12,295 nucleotides of DNA from NCBI GenBank assembly GCA_023416175.1, contig JAEZIE010000244.1, forward strand, positions 1-12,295, in the 5' to 3' direction. Below, piece after piece: positions 1 to 7,782 of this stretch (within the stretch, counting starts at the first letter, position 1; every line of letters starts with the position of its first letter). The notes beneath the pieces were generated by a model that had not been told where the DNA came from, did not search any database, and saw only the letters and a program-made list of their open reading frames with translations. A program made the position numbers and the translations under genes. The stretch comes from Bacillota bacterium (GTDB lineage: Bacteria; Bacillota; Clostridia; Christensenellales; CAG-138).

Positions 1-6
1 TGAGTG

Positions 7-27
7 GCAGGGGAGATATTCCCCTGC
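7..27 (+). terminator. Terminator-like hairpin of an upstream gene
   Basis: A perfect 8-bp stem (7-14 with 20-27) closes a 5-nt loop and is followed by a weak T-rich tail (TTGTATAT). It probably ends transcription of a gene lying before the window. The tail is poor for an intrinsic terminator, so partial read-through into the flavodiiron gene is possible. Confidence 0.5.
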
Positions 28-87
28 TTGTATATCAGAAATATTTGTGATAGCTTGAATGACGAAAAGGTTGGTTATTAATAAATC

Positions 88-93
88 AGGAGG
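88..93 (+). promoter_or_regulatory. Ribosome binding site that fixes the fprA start
   Basis: A perfect AGGAGG lies 7 nt before the ATG at 101. The upstream in-frame ATG at 59 has no such site and would add 14 residues absent from the family, so 101 is chosen as the start. Confidence 0.85.
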
Positions 94-100
94 ATACGAC

Positions 101-1300
101 ATGCAGAGCGTACGAAAGGTTACAGAGCAGGTATATTGGGTTGGGGCGAGCGACAGGCGGATCTCTCGGTTTGAGAACATGTTTCCGCTCCCCAACGGCG
201 TAGCCTATAATTCATACTTGGTGCTGGACGAGAAGACCGCGATTTTGGATACGGTGGATTCTTCCGTCAGCGCACAGTATTTGGAGAACGTGACGCATGT
301 GCTCAATGGCCGGACGCTTGATTACCTGGTGATCAACCACATGGAGCCCGACCACTGCGCAAATATCGAGGAGCTTATCCGCCGCTATCCAAACGTAAAA
401 GTGGTGGGTAATAAAATGACCTTCCAGTTCTTCCGGCAGTATTACACCATGGATATTTCGGCCAATCAATTGGAAGTGAAGGAAGGGCAGGAACTTTCGC
501 TGGGCAGAACAACGCTCCGCTTCTATATGGCGCCCATGGTGCACTGGCCCGAAGTGATGATGACATATGAGGTGACGGGGCAAATCCTTTTTTCTGCGGA
601 TGCGTTTGGTGCGTTTGGCGCGCATTCCGGAAACCTGTTCGCGGATGAAATCGACATTGAAAATGTGTTTCTAGATGAAGCGCGCCGCTACTACGCGAAT
701 ATCGTGGGGCGCTTTGGCCCACAGGTACAGGCGGCGCTCAATAAGTTGCGCGAATTGCCCATCCAGATTATTTGCCCGCTGCACGGGCCGATCTGGCGGG
801 AAAATATTTGGTACCTCTTGGAGAAGTACGACAGATGGAGCCGATATGTCCCAGAGTTGAAGGGCGTGGTGCTTTTTTATGCATCCATGTACGGCAACAC
901 GGAAAATGCAATGCTTGCTCTTTCCAACAAGTTGGCGGAACGTGGGGTAACGGATATGCGCATGTATGATGTGAGCAACACGCATGCCTCCTATATCATT
1001 GCGGATGTATGGAAATACAGCCATTTTGTAATTGGTTCGCCAACCTACAATATGTCGCTTTACTACGGGATGGATGCCGTGCTGCAAGAGCTTTCCGTGC
1101 TCAACATGCAGAACAGATCCGCTGCCATCATCGGCAACCACACATGGGCAAGCGCCGCGCTCAAAGCGATGGAGGAACGGCTGCACGCCATGAAGCAGAT
1201 TACGATCTTAGGCACGATGGATATCCGCTCTTCCCTAAAATCCGAGCAGGAACTCGACGCCCTGGCGGATGTGATCGCGGCTTCCGTGCTCGCGCCATAA
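101..1300 (+). CDS. fprA: FprA-type flavodiiron protein (oxygen/NO reductase)
   Basis: This 399-residue protein is a class A flavodiiron protein, a cytosolic enzyme that reduces O2 to water (or NO to N2O) using electrons usually delivered by rubredoxin. The N-terminal beta-lactamase-like domain (about 1-250) carries every di-iron ligand: the H80-x-E82-x-D84-H85 motif, H148, D167 and H228, almost exactly the spacing of Desulfovibrio gigas ROO. The C-terminal flavodoxin domain (about 254-399) has the FMN-phosphate loop SMYGNTE at 262-268 and SPTYN near 313. There is no fused rubredoxin or NADH-oxidase domain, so an external electron donor is needed; none is encoded here. Length is normal for the family. 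Superoxide dismutase follows 61 nt downstream on the same strand without a convincing terminator between, which suggests one oxygen-defence operon. Whether O2 or NO is the main substrate cannot be told from sequence. Confidence 0.95.
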   Translation: MQSVRKVTEQVYWVGASDRRISRFENMFPLPNGVAYNSYLVLDEKTAILDTVDSSVSAQYLENVTHVLNGRTLDYLVINHMEPDHCANIEELIRRYPNVKVVGNKMTFQFFRQYYTMDISANQLEVKEGQELSLGRTTLRFYMAPMVHWPEVMMTYEVTGQILFSADAFGAFGAHSGNLFADEIDIENVFLDEARRYYANIVGRFGPQVQAALNKLRELPIQIICPLHGPIWRENIWYLLEKYDRWSRYVPELKGVVLFYASMYGNTENAMLALSNKLAERGVTDMRMYDVSNTHASYIIADVWKYSHFVIGSPTYNMSLYYGMDAVLQELSVLNMQNRSAAIIGNHTWASAALKAMEERLHAMKQITILGTMDIRSSLKSEQELDALADVIAASVLAP

Positions 1301-1361
1301 ACGCACATACCGCCGCAACCGGCGAGGAGATAACAACAAAAATACGGACAAGGAGTATTGT

Positions 1362-1985
1362 ATGATGTTAAAGCAGATTGAATTGACATATGATTTCAAA
1401 GCGCTTGAACCCCACATTGACGAACTTACCATGATTACGCACTACACCAAACACCATGCGGCGTACACCAACAACCTGAATGCTGCTTTGGAGAAAGACC
1501 CTGCGCTTGCGGGAAAGTCCATTGAGACGATATTGTCGGATCTTTCCTCTATTTCGGATGAAGGGCTGCGCACCGCCATCCGCAACAACGGCGGCGGCTT
1601 TTACAACCACAACCTCTATTTTGGAACGCTCTCCCCCAACGGTGGCGGGAACCCGGACGGCGCGCTTTTAAAGCAGATCAACGCTGACTTTGGCGGTATC
1701 GACGCTCTAAAAGAAAAGGCGACTGCGGCGGCCATTGGCCGGTTTGGCTCAGGCTGGGCATGGGTGAGCACGGACGCTTCCGGAAAGCTTACGGTAAGTT
1801 CCTCTCCCAACCAGGATAATCCGCTGATGGATGACAAGGGCCTCACCCCCATACTGGGTATCGACGTCTGGGAGCACGCATATTATCTCAAATACAAGAA
1901 CCTACGCGCCGATTATGTGAAGGCGTTCTGGAACGTCGTGGATTGGGTGGCTGTCGCAAGGTTGTATGACGCAGCGCGTAGATAG
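1362..1985 (+). CDS. sodA: Superoxide dismutase, Mn-type (Fe/Mn family)
   Basis: This 207-residue cytosolic enzyme dismutates superoxide to H2O2 and O2. All four metal ligands are present: H27, H83, D168 and H172, with second-sphere H31 and Y35. Two positions that separate the metal forms look manganese-type: Gly78 in the NNGGGFYNH segment, and Gln151 in the NQDNPL segment, which matches the outer-sphere Gln146 of E. coli MnSOD rather than the N-terminal Gln of FeSOD. Mn or cambialistic use is therefore inferred. AAGGAG at 1350-1355 serves either ATG 1362 or ATG 1365; the first gives 6-nt spacing. It sits directly behind the flavodiiron gene, so the pair handles superoxide and oxygen. H2O2 from this enzyme would need a peroxidase, which is not in the window. 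A strong terminator follows. Confidence 0.95.
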   Translation: MMLKQIELTYDFKALEPHIDELTMITHYTKHHAAYTNNLNAALEKDPALAGKSIETILSDLSSISDEGLRTAIRNNGGGFYNHNLYFGTLSPNGGGNPDGALLKQINADFGGIDALKEKATAAAIGRFGSGWAWVSTDASGKLTVSSSPNQDNPLMDDKGLTPILGIDVWEHAYYLKYKNLRADYVKAFWNVVDWVAVARLYDAARR

Positions 1986-2008
1986 CGCATTCTTATAAAC
2001 TGAGATTG

Positions 2009-2045
2009 AAGCGCCCCGCGGAATTTCGCGGGGCGCTTTATTTTG
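2009..2045 (+). terminator. Intrinsic terminator after sod
   Basis: A perfect 12-bp GC-rich stem (2009-2020 with 2027-2038) encloses a 6-nt loop and is followed by TATTTT. It ends the fprA-sod transcript. On the opposite strand the tail is not T-rich, so it is less likely to stop the convergent dehydrogenase transcript. Confidence 0.9.
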
Positions 2046-2067
2046 ACATATATGCAAACGCAAACGA

Positions 2068-3015
2068 CTAATACCCCTTTTCGAGGTCAATTTGGTTGAG
2101 AACGCCCTGCCCGCTCGCATATAGCTTATACGCGTCCGCAAAAAGCTCTACGCATTTTTGATAATAGTGTCGGCTCAGGCCGGAATTGTGCGGTGTGAGG
2201 AGTACGTTGGGGAGTCCCCAAAGCTTGCTTTCCGGTGGAAGCGGCTCTTCATGAAACACATCGAGACCCGCGCCGGAGATCCAGCCTTCCTCCAAGGCCG
2301 TAATCATGGCTTCTTCGTCTATGGTATCGCCTCTTGAAATATTGATGAGCACGGCGCTCCGCTTCATGCATTGGAACTCTTTTAGGCCGATCATATGGTA
2401 GGTTTTCTGGGTCAACGGCGTGATCACCACGATATAATCTGAAATTTTCAGTGCATCGTGCAGGCGGTCCGACGTATAGATGGCGTCAAAGTCGGGGAGG
2501 GCTGCGGGCGTATTTTTCACGCCGATGACGTTCATATAAAACGCTTTGGCCTTGTATGCAATTTCCCGGCCCACGCTGCCCGTGCCAATGATGCACAGCG
2601 TCTTACTGGCAAGCTCGTCTACGTCCATCAGGCGATCCCACCGTTTTTCAAGCTGGTTTTTTATCATCGTGTGGAATTGTCTGCAAAACGCGATCATGAT
2701 GCCTAGCGTGTGCTCGGACATCTGCTCCGCGTGGACGCCGCTTGCATTGGAAACGATGATACCTCGCCTTTTCAGTTCGTCAAAGGGCAGCTCCTCAACG
2801 CCCGCGGACAGGCAGAATATCCATTTAAGCTTCTCTGCTCTCGCGATGTATTTTTTTATGGTGGAAGGAAACGTGAGCAAGATCTCTGCCTCCGGTATCA
2901 GGCACGCGCGTTCCTCGCTTGTAATCGCGGGAACAATGTTGATGCCCGTCCGTTGCTGAAAATAATCGTAGTGTTTTTCCTGCATCTGTTCCTGGGGTAT
3001 TGTGCAAACGATCAT
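2068..3015 (-). CDS. NAD-dependent D-2-hydroxyacid dehydrogenase
   Basis: This 315-residue cytosolic oxidoreductase interconverts 2-oxoacids and D-2-hydroxyacids. The Rossmann glycine motif GTGSVG is at 144-149. The catalytic triad of the family is complete: R228 in NISRG, E257 in HEEPLP, and H276 in LTPHNSG. The N-terminal substrate-binding part (1-100) and C-terminal return helix are present, so the protein is full length. Substrate (glyoxylate, hydroxypyruvate, phosphoglycerate or a branched oxoacid) cannot be assigned; it lacks the C-terminal ACT domain found in many SerA enzymes. The reading frame extends to a TTG at 3063, but ATG 3015 is preferred: it has GAGGGAG just upstream and starts directly on the first beta strand. 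It is transcribed toward sod and stands alone, without a clear partner gene. Confidence 0.9.
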   Translation of the reverse strand: MIVCTIPQEQMQEKHYDYFQQRTGINIVPAITSEERACLIPEAEILLTFPSTIKKYIARAEKLKWIFCLSAGVEELPFDELKRRGIIVSNASGVHAEQMSEHTLGIMIAFCRQFHTMIKNQLEKRWDRLMDVDELASKTLCIIGTGSVGREIAYKAKAFYMNVIGVKNTPAALPDFDAIYTSDRLHDALKISDYIVVITPLTQKTYHMIGLKEFQCMKRSAVLINISRGDTIDEEAMITALEEGWISGAGLDVFHEEPLPPESKLWGLPNVLLTPHNSGLSRHYYQKCVELFADAYKLYASGQGVLNQIDLEKGY

Positions 3016-3274
3016 GGAGCTCCCTCGTTTTTTTCTAAATGAACCAAGCAGCAGGTCAATCAATCGGGCTGTGCGTGTTCACCAGCAACCCAATGCCTTT
3101 GCCCCGTGGCGGGAGATAAAAGGAAACATGTCTTATTGTAAACGAAAAGCTTTGGGATGTCACAGCGGTTTTGTTCCGGTATTGACGGTTTTGGCAGCAT
3201 CATTAGTATTAATGGATTGTGGTTAAGCAAATGAGCGCATATACTTTTCACAAATAACTGGAAGGGGATGTAAT

Positions 3275-3466
3275 ATGAAACAGTATTTTGTACTCACGAT
3301 GAAGGATAAGTGGTTTTCCGGCAAGTTTGATCCGCAGAAGCTTCAGGAGGCGCTGAATGCATATGCGCAGCAGGGGTGGCGCCTGGTTTCCTGCGCAACG
3401 GCAGATGTCCCGGGGTTTGGTACGGCGCGGCAAGAGTTCATCGCCATCATGGAACGTGAAGTATGA
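3275..3466 (+). CDS. DUF4177 small protein
   Basis: This 63-residue protein matches the pattern of the DUF4177 family, whose function is unknown. It opens with a beta strand (KQYFVLTMK), then a helix with the typical LNAYAQQGWRLVS core at about 27-40, and ends in a final strand leading to ER. It has no signal peptide or membrane segment and is probably cytosolic. GGAAGGGG at 3260-3267 precedes the ATG. Its last codon and stop overlap the ATG of the next gene (ATGA), so the two proteins are probably made together in similar amounts. A weak promoter candidate lies about 65-90 nt upstream (TTGACG at 3182 and TATTAA at 3207, with a long 19-nt spacer). Confidence 0.8.
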   Translation: MKQYFVLTMKDKWFSGKFDPQKLQEALNAYAQQGWRLVSCATADVPGFGTARQEFIAIMEREV

Positions 3467-3786
3467 AAGGGTATCCAACGATATTTGATCAAATCATTTT
3501 TATTGAGTGCGGCGTGCCTCAGATGCAGCCCGTCGCGCCTGTTGCCGTCGATTTAAGCTTTAAAATCGGAGCGCAATTAAAAACCCTCATCGATGTGAAG
3601 CGAGGGCTTGTGCAGCAGGCGCACCAGCTGGGCTGCAACTGTATTGCGGAATTTCAATACGGGCAGAAGTCGAGATGGCTGGCGATCGACGATGTGGCCT
3701 ACTTCGGAAAGGGCATGGCGGGAAGGCTGTCCCAGACGGATTATGCCCAAATCGCGGAGTATATCGCGAACAGGGACAATGGCTAA
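3463..3786 (+). CDS. Uncharacterised 107-residue protein coupled to DUF4177
   Basis: I do not recognise this family. Translation starts inside the stop of the DUF4177 gene (ATGA at 3463-3466), a classic coupling arrangement, so the reading frame is credible despite its size. The protein is soluble, with no signal peptide or membrane segment. The middle part (about 45-87) has a lysine/arginine-started helix, then LGCNCIAEFQYG, a Trp-containing strand, and a GKGMAG turn. This loosely recalls the helix-'GANA'-strand layout of YbjQ-type small domains, but that is only a visual impression. Two cysteines (58 and 60) sit close together, with a third at 16. The codon use looks like that of its neighbours. 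A hairpin terminator follows 20 nt after the stop. Confidence 0.7.
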   Translation: MKGYPTIFDQIIFIECGVPQMQPVAPVAVDLSFKIGAQLKTLIDVKRGLVQQAHQLGCNCIAEFQYGQKSRWLAIDDVAYFGKGMAGRLSQTDYAQIAEYIANRDNG

Positions 3787-3806
3787 GGTTTATGCAAATC
3801 TGCGTA

Positions 3807-3839
3807 AAGTCCCATTCTCTACGCTTGAGAATGGGACTT
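3807..3839. terminator. Hairpin between convergent genes
   Basis: A perfect 13-bp stem (3807-3819 with 3827-3839) closes a 7-nt loop between the 3' ends of the coupled small genes and the cupin gene. The + strand tail is only moderately T-rich (CATTTCTT) and the - strand tail is poorer, but position and stem quality argue for termination, perhaps in both directions. Confidence 0.75.
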
Positions 3840-3846
3840 CATTTCT

Positions 3847-4296
3847 TCAATGGCGCTCGGCGGCTTCTGCTATAGCCTTTGTCTTATGAACCGTGCAAAA
3901 CGGATGCTGGGGCGGCGCATAGATGGAATACAGCTTGATTGGCTCGTCGCCGGTATTAATGAGGTTGTGCCATGTGCCGGCGGGAATGATGAACGCGCAA
4001 TCCTTCTTAACGCAGGTCTGAAAATCCAACCGGTGTTTTGTTCGGCCCATTTTTACAATGCCCTGACCAGCTTCCAGGCGTATGAACTGGTCAACGTGGG
4101 GGTGGATTTCCAATCCGATATCTTCCCCGGGATTGATGCTCATCAGGGTAAGCTGCAAATGCTTTCCCGTCCATAGAGCAGTCCGGAACGTGTTATTCTG
4201 CGTCGTAGCTTTCTCAATGTTTACTACGAACGGTTTCGGTCCGTAATCGGTACAGCATCTTGCAGAAGAATGGGTTGGGTTTCGAAACTGATCCAT
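3847..4296 (-). CDS. Single-domain cupin protein
   Basis: This 149-residue protein is a small cupin of the mannose-6-phosphate-isomerase-like type, widespread in bacteria with no settled function. Motif 1 runs from G61 through H65-P-H67 to Q70 and G77/G79; Gln stands where the general cupin motif has Glu, a substitution I recall as usual in this subfamily. Motif 2 has PAG at 105-107, H110 and N114. H65, H67, Q70 and H110 would bind a divalent metal. Other subfamily marks are FVVNIEKA near 23-30, LWTGKHLQLTLMSI near 41-54 and APPQHPFCTVHKTKA at the end. It is soluble and full length. The Shine-Dalgarno site is weak (GGGA). A 6-bp hairpin (4309-4325) lies in its leader, and it converges on the DUF4177 pair. 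Confidence 0.88.
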   Translation of the reverse strand: MDQFRNPTHSSARCCTDYGPKPFVVNIEKATTQNNTFRTALWTGKHLQLTLMSINPGEDIGLEIHPHVDQFIRLEAGQGIVKMGRTKHRLDFQTCVKKDCAFIIPAGTWHNLINTGDEPIKLYSIYAPPQHPFCTVHKTKAIAEAAERH

Positions 4297-4336
4297 ATTG
4301 TTCCCGTTCGGAGCACGACGCTCCGTCCTTCCCTGT

Positions 4337-4366
4337 ATTTTACATATTCATAGTATGCATTGTTCA
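4337..4366 (-). promoter_or_regulatory. Possible promoter of the cupin gene
   Basis: On the minus strand, TGAACA (4361-4366) and TAAAAT (4337-4342) are separated by 18 nt. They match the housekeeping -35 box at 4 of 6 and -10 box at 5 of 6 positions, about 40 nt before the cupin start. The match is moderate and the local sequence is AT-rich, so this is tentative. Confidence 0.3.
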
Positions 4367-4513
4367 GGAGGCATTGTGACTTACACGCGAGCATGAAAGC
4401 CCGAAATTACCGTGCCTGGATCTCATTAATGAACGATCCGGCTTTATTTCAGAGCGGCTCCATTGATCCTATAAAAAAAAGAAATAAAATAACGATTATA
4501 AGGACATAGAGCC

Positions 4514-6049
4514 TTGCTCCAGAAAATTGAAAATACGATGAAGGAAGGATACTTCACACAAGCTAGTATGAAAATTCTCCATAAACTTTTTAAGAGTTTA
4601 TTATTTGATACGGATTTTAAAAATAGTGCGGAATTTAAAGAGAAGTACACGATGATCAGTTTGCAGCGCGGCAGACTGTTCAAGTGGGTAACGTTTCTTG
4701 TATGTGTTTTTAGCCTCTATCTTGATCTCATATTGAGTAAAGACAGCACGGTCGATCTGATCTACCGCCAGACCCTGATTGCCATACATATTGCAGCGCT
4801 TGTCTTATCGTTTCTTTATATTTTGATTTACGTAAAAATTGAAAAGTCTTGGCATCATCAATTTCCCTGGGCCGCCAAGACCGCGATACTATTGGACCTG
4901 TTCCTAACATTATTGATTGGGGCGATCATGTCCATTAACAGCCAGCGATTTAACGGAAACATTGATGTTTACATTATAATCGTTCTTGCGGCGTCGCTTA
5001 TCATCCCCATGTATCCCAAGTGGGTAGTGGGAATATACGCGTTCGTTCATATTCTGTTTGTATCGTTCCTTTCTACCTTTCACAATAGCGATACTTTTAT
5101 GAAGATATTTAATTCCACCACTCCGGTCCTATTGGCGCTTGTGCTGTTCCTTTCATTGTATCGGCACAATATTAAGGACTTTATCAATGAGGAAATGCTC
5201 AAAGAGGATAAGACAACATTCATCAAGTTATTTGAAATCAATCCCTTTCCGTTGATCATATCCGGATTTGCAGATGGAAGAATTCGATACGCAAATCAAA
5301 AAGCGATGCTGTTTTATGAGATCCAAGAAGAACAGTATGGCGCGCTTCACCATAAAGATCTTTATAAAAATGCTTCGGATTTGGACGTCATCTGCAAAAT
5401 CCTAGAGATAGACGGAAAAGTGAATGATTATGTGGTGGAACAAAAAGCGTTGTCGGGGCAAGTCAAACGCGCCATCGTGAATTATGAGCTAATCGATTAT
5501 TTCGGAGAGAAATCGATTCTGAGTGGGGTCGCAGATATTGCGGAAATCAAGCGGATGGAAAATGAACTTACCATAAACGCGTCCACAGACAGCCTCACGG
5601 GGGTATTGAACAGAAGAGTCGGCATGGATCTTGTAGGGAAAAAGCTTGAGACCGCCAAAAGGAACAAAGCGGGCTTTCAACTTTGCTTTTTGGATATGGA
5701 CAATTTAAAAACGGTAAACGATGAATACGGACACTTGGAAGGGGATGCTTTCATCATTGATGTCTGCAAAATCATAAGGGATGAGATCAAGCCCAATGAT
5801 ATCATTTTCCGCTACGGCGGAGATGAGTTCATCATACTGTTTCAAATCGATGATGAACAGGAGGCGGACAAAACCTGCCGAAGAATTGCCGAAAAGTTTG
5901 AGTCTTTGAACAAGGAAAGCTACAAGCCTTATTCGATAAACGCAAGCATGGGCATATTCTCTTATCGGCCTGAAACGGATATGAATCTGGAGCAGATCCT
6001 TGCAATTGTGGATCAAAATATGTATGAGGATAAGTTGAAGAAAAAGTAA
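4514..6049 (+). CDS. Membrane PAS-GGDEF diguanylate cyclase
   Basis: This 511-residue protein makes the second messenger cyclic di-GMP from two GTP. After a cytosolic N-terminus (1-53) come about six membrane helices (roughly 54-74, 87-108, 121-141, 152-167, 170-189 and 203-217), a PAS-like sensor domain (about 232-345) and a GGDEF domain (about 350-511). The domain has the LTGVLNRR opening, the DMDNLKTVNDEYGH metal/substrate segment and an intact active-site loop RYGGDEF at 433-439. The product-inhibition site is degenerate: KPND (426-429) replaces RxxD, so feedback by c-di-GMP may be weak. The start is a TTG at 4514, chosen because AAGGA lies 9 nt upstream; the in-frame ATG codons at 4538 and 4568 have no well-placed site. 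No c-di-GMP effector or phosphodiesterase is nearby. The signal sensed is unknown. No clear terminator follows. Confidence 0.93.
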   Translation: MLQKIENTMKEGYFTQASMKILHKLFKSLLFDTDFKNSAEFKEKYTMISLQRGRLFKWVTFLVCVFSLYLDLILSKDSTVDLIYRQTLIAIHIAALVLSFLYILIYVKIEKSWHHQFPWAAKTAILLDLFLTLLIGAIMSINSQRFNGNIDVYIIIVLAASLIIPMYPKWVVGIYAFVHILFVSFLSTFHNSDTFMKIFNSTTPVLLALVLFLSLYRHNIKDFINEEMLKEDKTTFIKLFEINPFPLIISGFADGRIRYANQKAMLFYEIQEEQYGALHHKDLYKNASDLDVICKILEIDGKVNDYVVEQKALSGQVKRAIVNYELIDYFGEKSILSGVADIAEIKRMENELTINASTDSLTGVLNRRVGMDLVGKKLETAKRNKAGFQLCFLDMDNLKTVNDEYGHLEGDAFIIDVCKIIRDEIKPNDIIFRYGGDEFIILFQIDDEQEADKTCRRIAEKFESLNKESYKPYSINASMGIFSYRPETDMNLEQILAIVDQNMYEDKLKKK

Positions 6050-6227
6050 GCAGCGTATCTTGGGGTACTGCCAGCAAGTTCGTGCCCGATCGAAACAAAT
6101 CGAAACTCTTAAAATCTCTTTCCAACCATGTTCCATAATGGTAAAGTAAGTATAGCCGAAGCCTTGCTAAGGGGCCGCTGCGTCGGCATTCATGCGTTCA
6201 TATTTCTTTTTTTCTAAAGAATTGATC

Positions 6228-6233
6228 AGGAGG
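6228..6233 (+). promoter_or_regulatory. Ribosome binding site of xylB
   Basis: A perfect AGGAGG sits 5 nt before the ATG at 6239 and fixes the start. The 189-nt gap before the gene otherwise shows only a weak 5-bp hairpin (6155-6187) and no convincing promoter or catabolite-repression site. Confidence 0.8.
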
Positions 6234-6238
6234 CACTT

Positions 6239-7765
6239 ATGCAATATTTGATCGGCGTGGATATCGGAACATCCGGCACCAAGACGGTGTTATTTGACGA
6301 AGCGGGGAACCGGATCTCCTCGGCGGTAAGGGAATATCCGCTCTACCAGCCGCAAAACGGCTGGGCGGAACAGGAGCCGGAAGATTGGTGGCACGCGTCC
6401 GTTGAAACAATACGAGAGGTCGTCTCCCGCTCGGGTGTTGACGCCAGGGATATCAAAGGCGTAGGCCTTTCCGGCCAGATGCACGGGCTTGTCATGCTTA
6501 ACGCAAAAGGCGAGGTGTTAAGGCGCAGCATTCTGTGGTGCGATGGCCGTACAGCGGCGGAATGCGCGGAAATCACAGAAAAGGTGGGGAAAGAAAAGCT
6601 CATCGCCATCACGGCCAACCCCGCGCTCACCGGCTTTACAGCCGGCAAGGTGCTCTGGGTGCGCAAACACGAGCCGGAGCTTTATAAAGAGTGCCGCATG
6701 ATGCTTCTGCCCAAGGATTATGTCCGTTACCGCCTGACCGGTGCGTACGCAACGGAAGCGTCCGACGCCGCGGGCACCAACCTTTTGGATGTGCCCAAAC
6801 GCCGCTGGTCGGAAGAGGTGCTCTCCATACTGGATATCGACGGCGCGCTGCTGCCCAAAGTGTATGAATCACCCGACGTCACGGGGCATATTACAAAAGA
6901 AATTGCCGCGCTCACCGGCTTGGCGGAAGGTACGCCCGTGGTGGGCGGTGCGGGGGACAACGCGGCAGCAGCCGTGGGAACCGGCGTTGTCAAAGAAGGC
7001 CGCGCATTTTTAACCATCGGCACATCCGGCGTCATATTCGCGCATGCGGACAGCGTACGCATCGACCCCGGCGGGCGGGTACATACGTTCTGCCATGCCG
7101 TGCCGGGCTGCTATACGGTCATGAGCTGCACGCTCTCCGCCGGGCTTTCGCTCAAATGGTTCCGCGATCAGTTCTTTACCGCTGAAATGGAAACTGGAGC
7201 AGGTATGGGCGTTGACCCATATGAACTCATGAACGCTCAGGCAGCCCGCGTACCCATCGGCTCCAACCGGCTGCTGTATCTCCCTTACTTGATGGGCGAG
7301 CGCTCTCCGATACTGGATCCCGACGCGCGGGGCGCGTTTATCGGCCTGTCCGCCATCCACACAAAGTACGATATGCTGCGCGCCGTGATGGAAGGGGTCT
7401 CCTATTCCCAGCGGGAATGCCTGGATGTACTCCACGGTATGGGTATTGTACCCAAGGAACTCTTGGCGACGGGCGGCGGCGCAAGGAGTACTTTATGGCG
7501 GCAGATGCTATCGGATGTATTAAACTGCCCGGTCGCAACCGTCGCTTCCTCTGGGGAAGGCCCGGCATTGGGTGTAGCGCTGCTTGCGGGCGTGGGCGCG
7601 GGCGTATATAAGAGCGTACCCGAAGCGTGCGACGCTGTCATCCGTCTCAACCCGCTCCAGCAGCCGGATGAGCAGAGCGTCCAGGCCTACGCGCCCTATT
7701 ATGCGCTCTATAAAACCGTATACCCTTCGCTCAAAGCGCAGTATTCGGCGCTCGCATCTTTATAA
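6239..7765 (+). CDS. xylB: Xylulokinase (FGGY carbohydrate kinase)
   Basis: This 508-residue cytosolic kinase phosphorylates D-xylulose with ATP to xylulose 5-phosphate, feeding the pentose phosphate pathway. The N-terminal FGGY domain begins with the phosphate loop DIGTSGTK at 8-15 and carries the QMHG substrate motif at 80-83, followed by WCDGR near 100. The catalytic base is D240 in GGAGDNAAAAVGTG, matching D233 of E. coli XylB. The C-terminal domain has GTSG at 261-264, the signature GERSPILDPDARGAF and the adenine-binding ATGGGARS segment. Length equals the family norm. It stands alone: no xylose isomerase, xylose transporter or xylose regulator adjoins it, and a terminator separates it from the next gene. 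Because FGGY kinases vary in specificity, a related ketose or polyol is also possible, but QMHG favours xylulose. Confidence 0.93.
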   Translation: MQYLIGVDIGTSGTKTVLFDEAGNRISSAVREYPLYQPQNGWAEQEPEDWWHASVETIREVVSRSGVDARDIKGVGLSGQMHGLVMLNAKGEVLRRSILWCDGRTAAECAEITEKVGKEKLIAITANPALTGFTAGKVLWVRKHEPELYKECRMMLLPKDYVRYRLTGAYATEASDAAGTNLLDVPKRRWSEEVLSILDIDGALLPKVYESPDVTGHITKEIAALTGLAEGTPVVGGAGDNAAAAVGTGVVKEGRAFLTIGTSGVIFAHADSVRIDPGGRVHTFCHAVPGCYTVMSCTLSAGLSLKWFRDQFFTAEMETGAGMGVDPYELMNAQAARVPIGSNRLLYLPYLMGERSPILDPDARGAFIGLSAIHTKYDMLRAVMEGVSYSQRECLDVLHGMGIVPKELLATGGGARSTLWRQMLSDVLNCPVATVASSGEGPALGVALLAGVGAGVYKSVPEACDAVIRLNPLQQPDEQSVQAYAPYYALYKTVYPSLKAQYSALASL

Positions 7766-7782
7766 AAATAAGAAAAAAGCCC

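Noticed and set aside
212..1186. Long minus-strand frames inside the flavodiiron gene
   Set aside because: They are antisense shadows of a well-supported gene and carry no domain pattern. The same holds for opposite-strand frames in xylB and the LysM gene.
1311..1324. Hairpin between fprA and sod as a terminator
   Set aside because: The stem has only 5 bp and no T-run follows, so read-through into sod is more likely.
3016..3063. N-terminal extension of the dehydrogenase from TTG 3063
   Set aside because: The added 16 residues precede the first family beta strand, and ATG 3015 has a better-placed ribosome site.
3060..3251. Small minus-strand frame of 63 codons in the gap before the DUF4177 gene, and a plus-strand frame at 3002-3226
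   Set aside because: Neither has a ribosome site or recognisable protein features; the plus frame overlaps the dehydrogenase start. The gap 3016-3274 is treated as non-coding.
4393..4509. 38-codon frame before the cyclase gene as a real gene
   Set aside because: The AGGAGG is 21 nt away, too far for normal initiation, and the peptide has no recognisable features. It is kept only as a finding.
6088..6108. Short tandem repeat ATCGAAAC before xylB
   Set aside because: Only two 8-nt copies, with no link to a promoter; likely chance.
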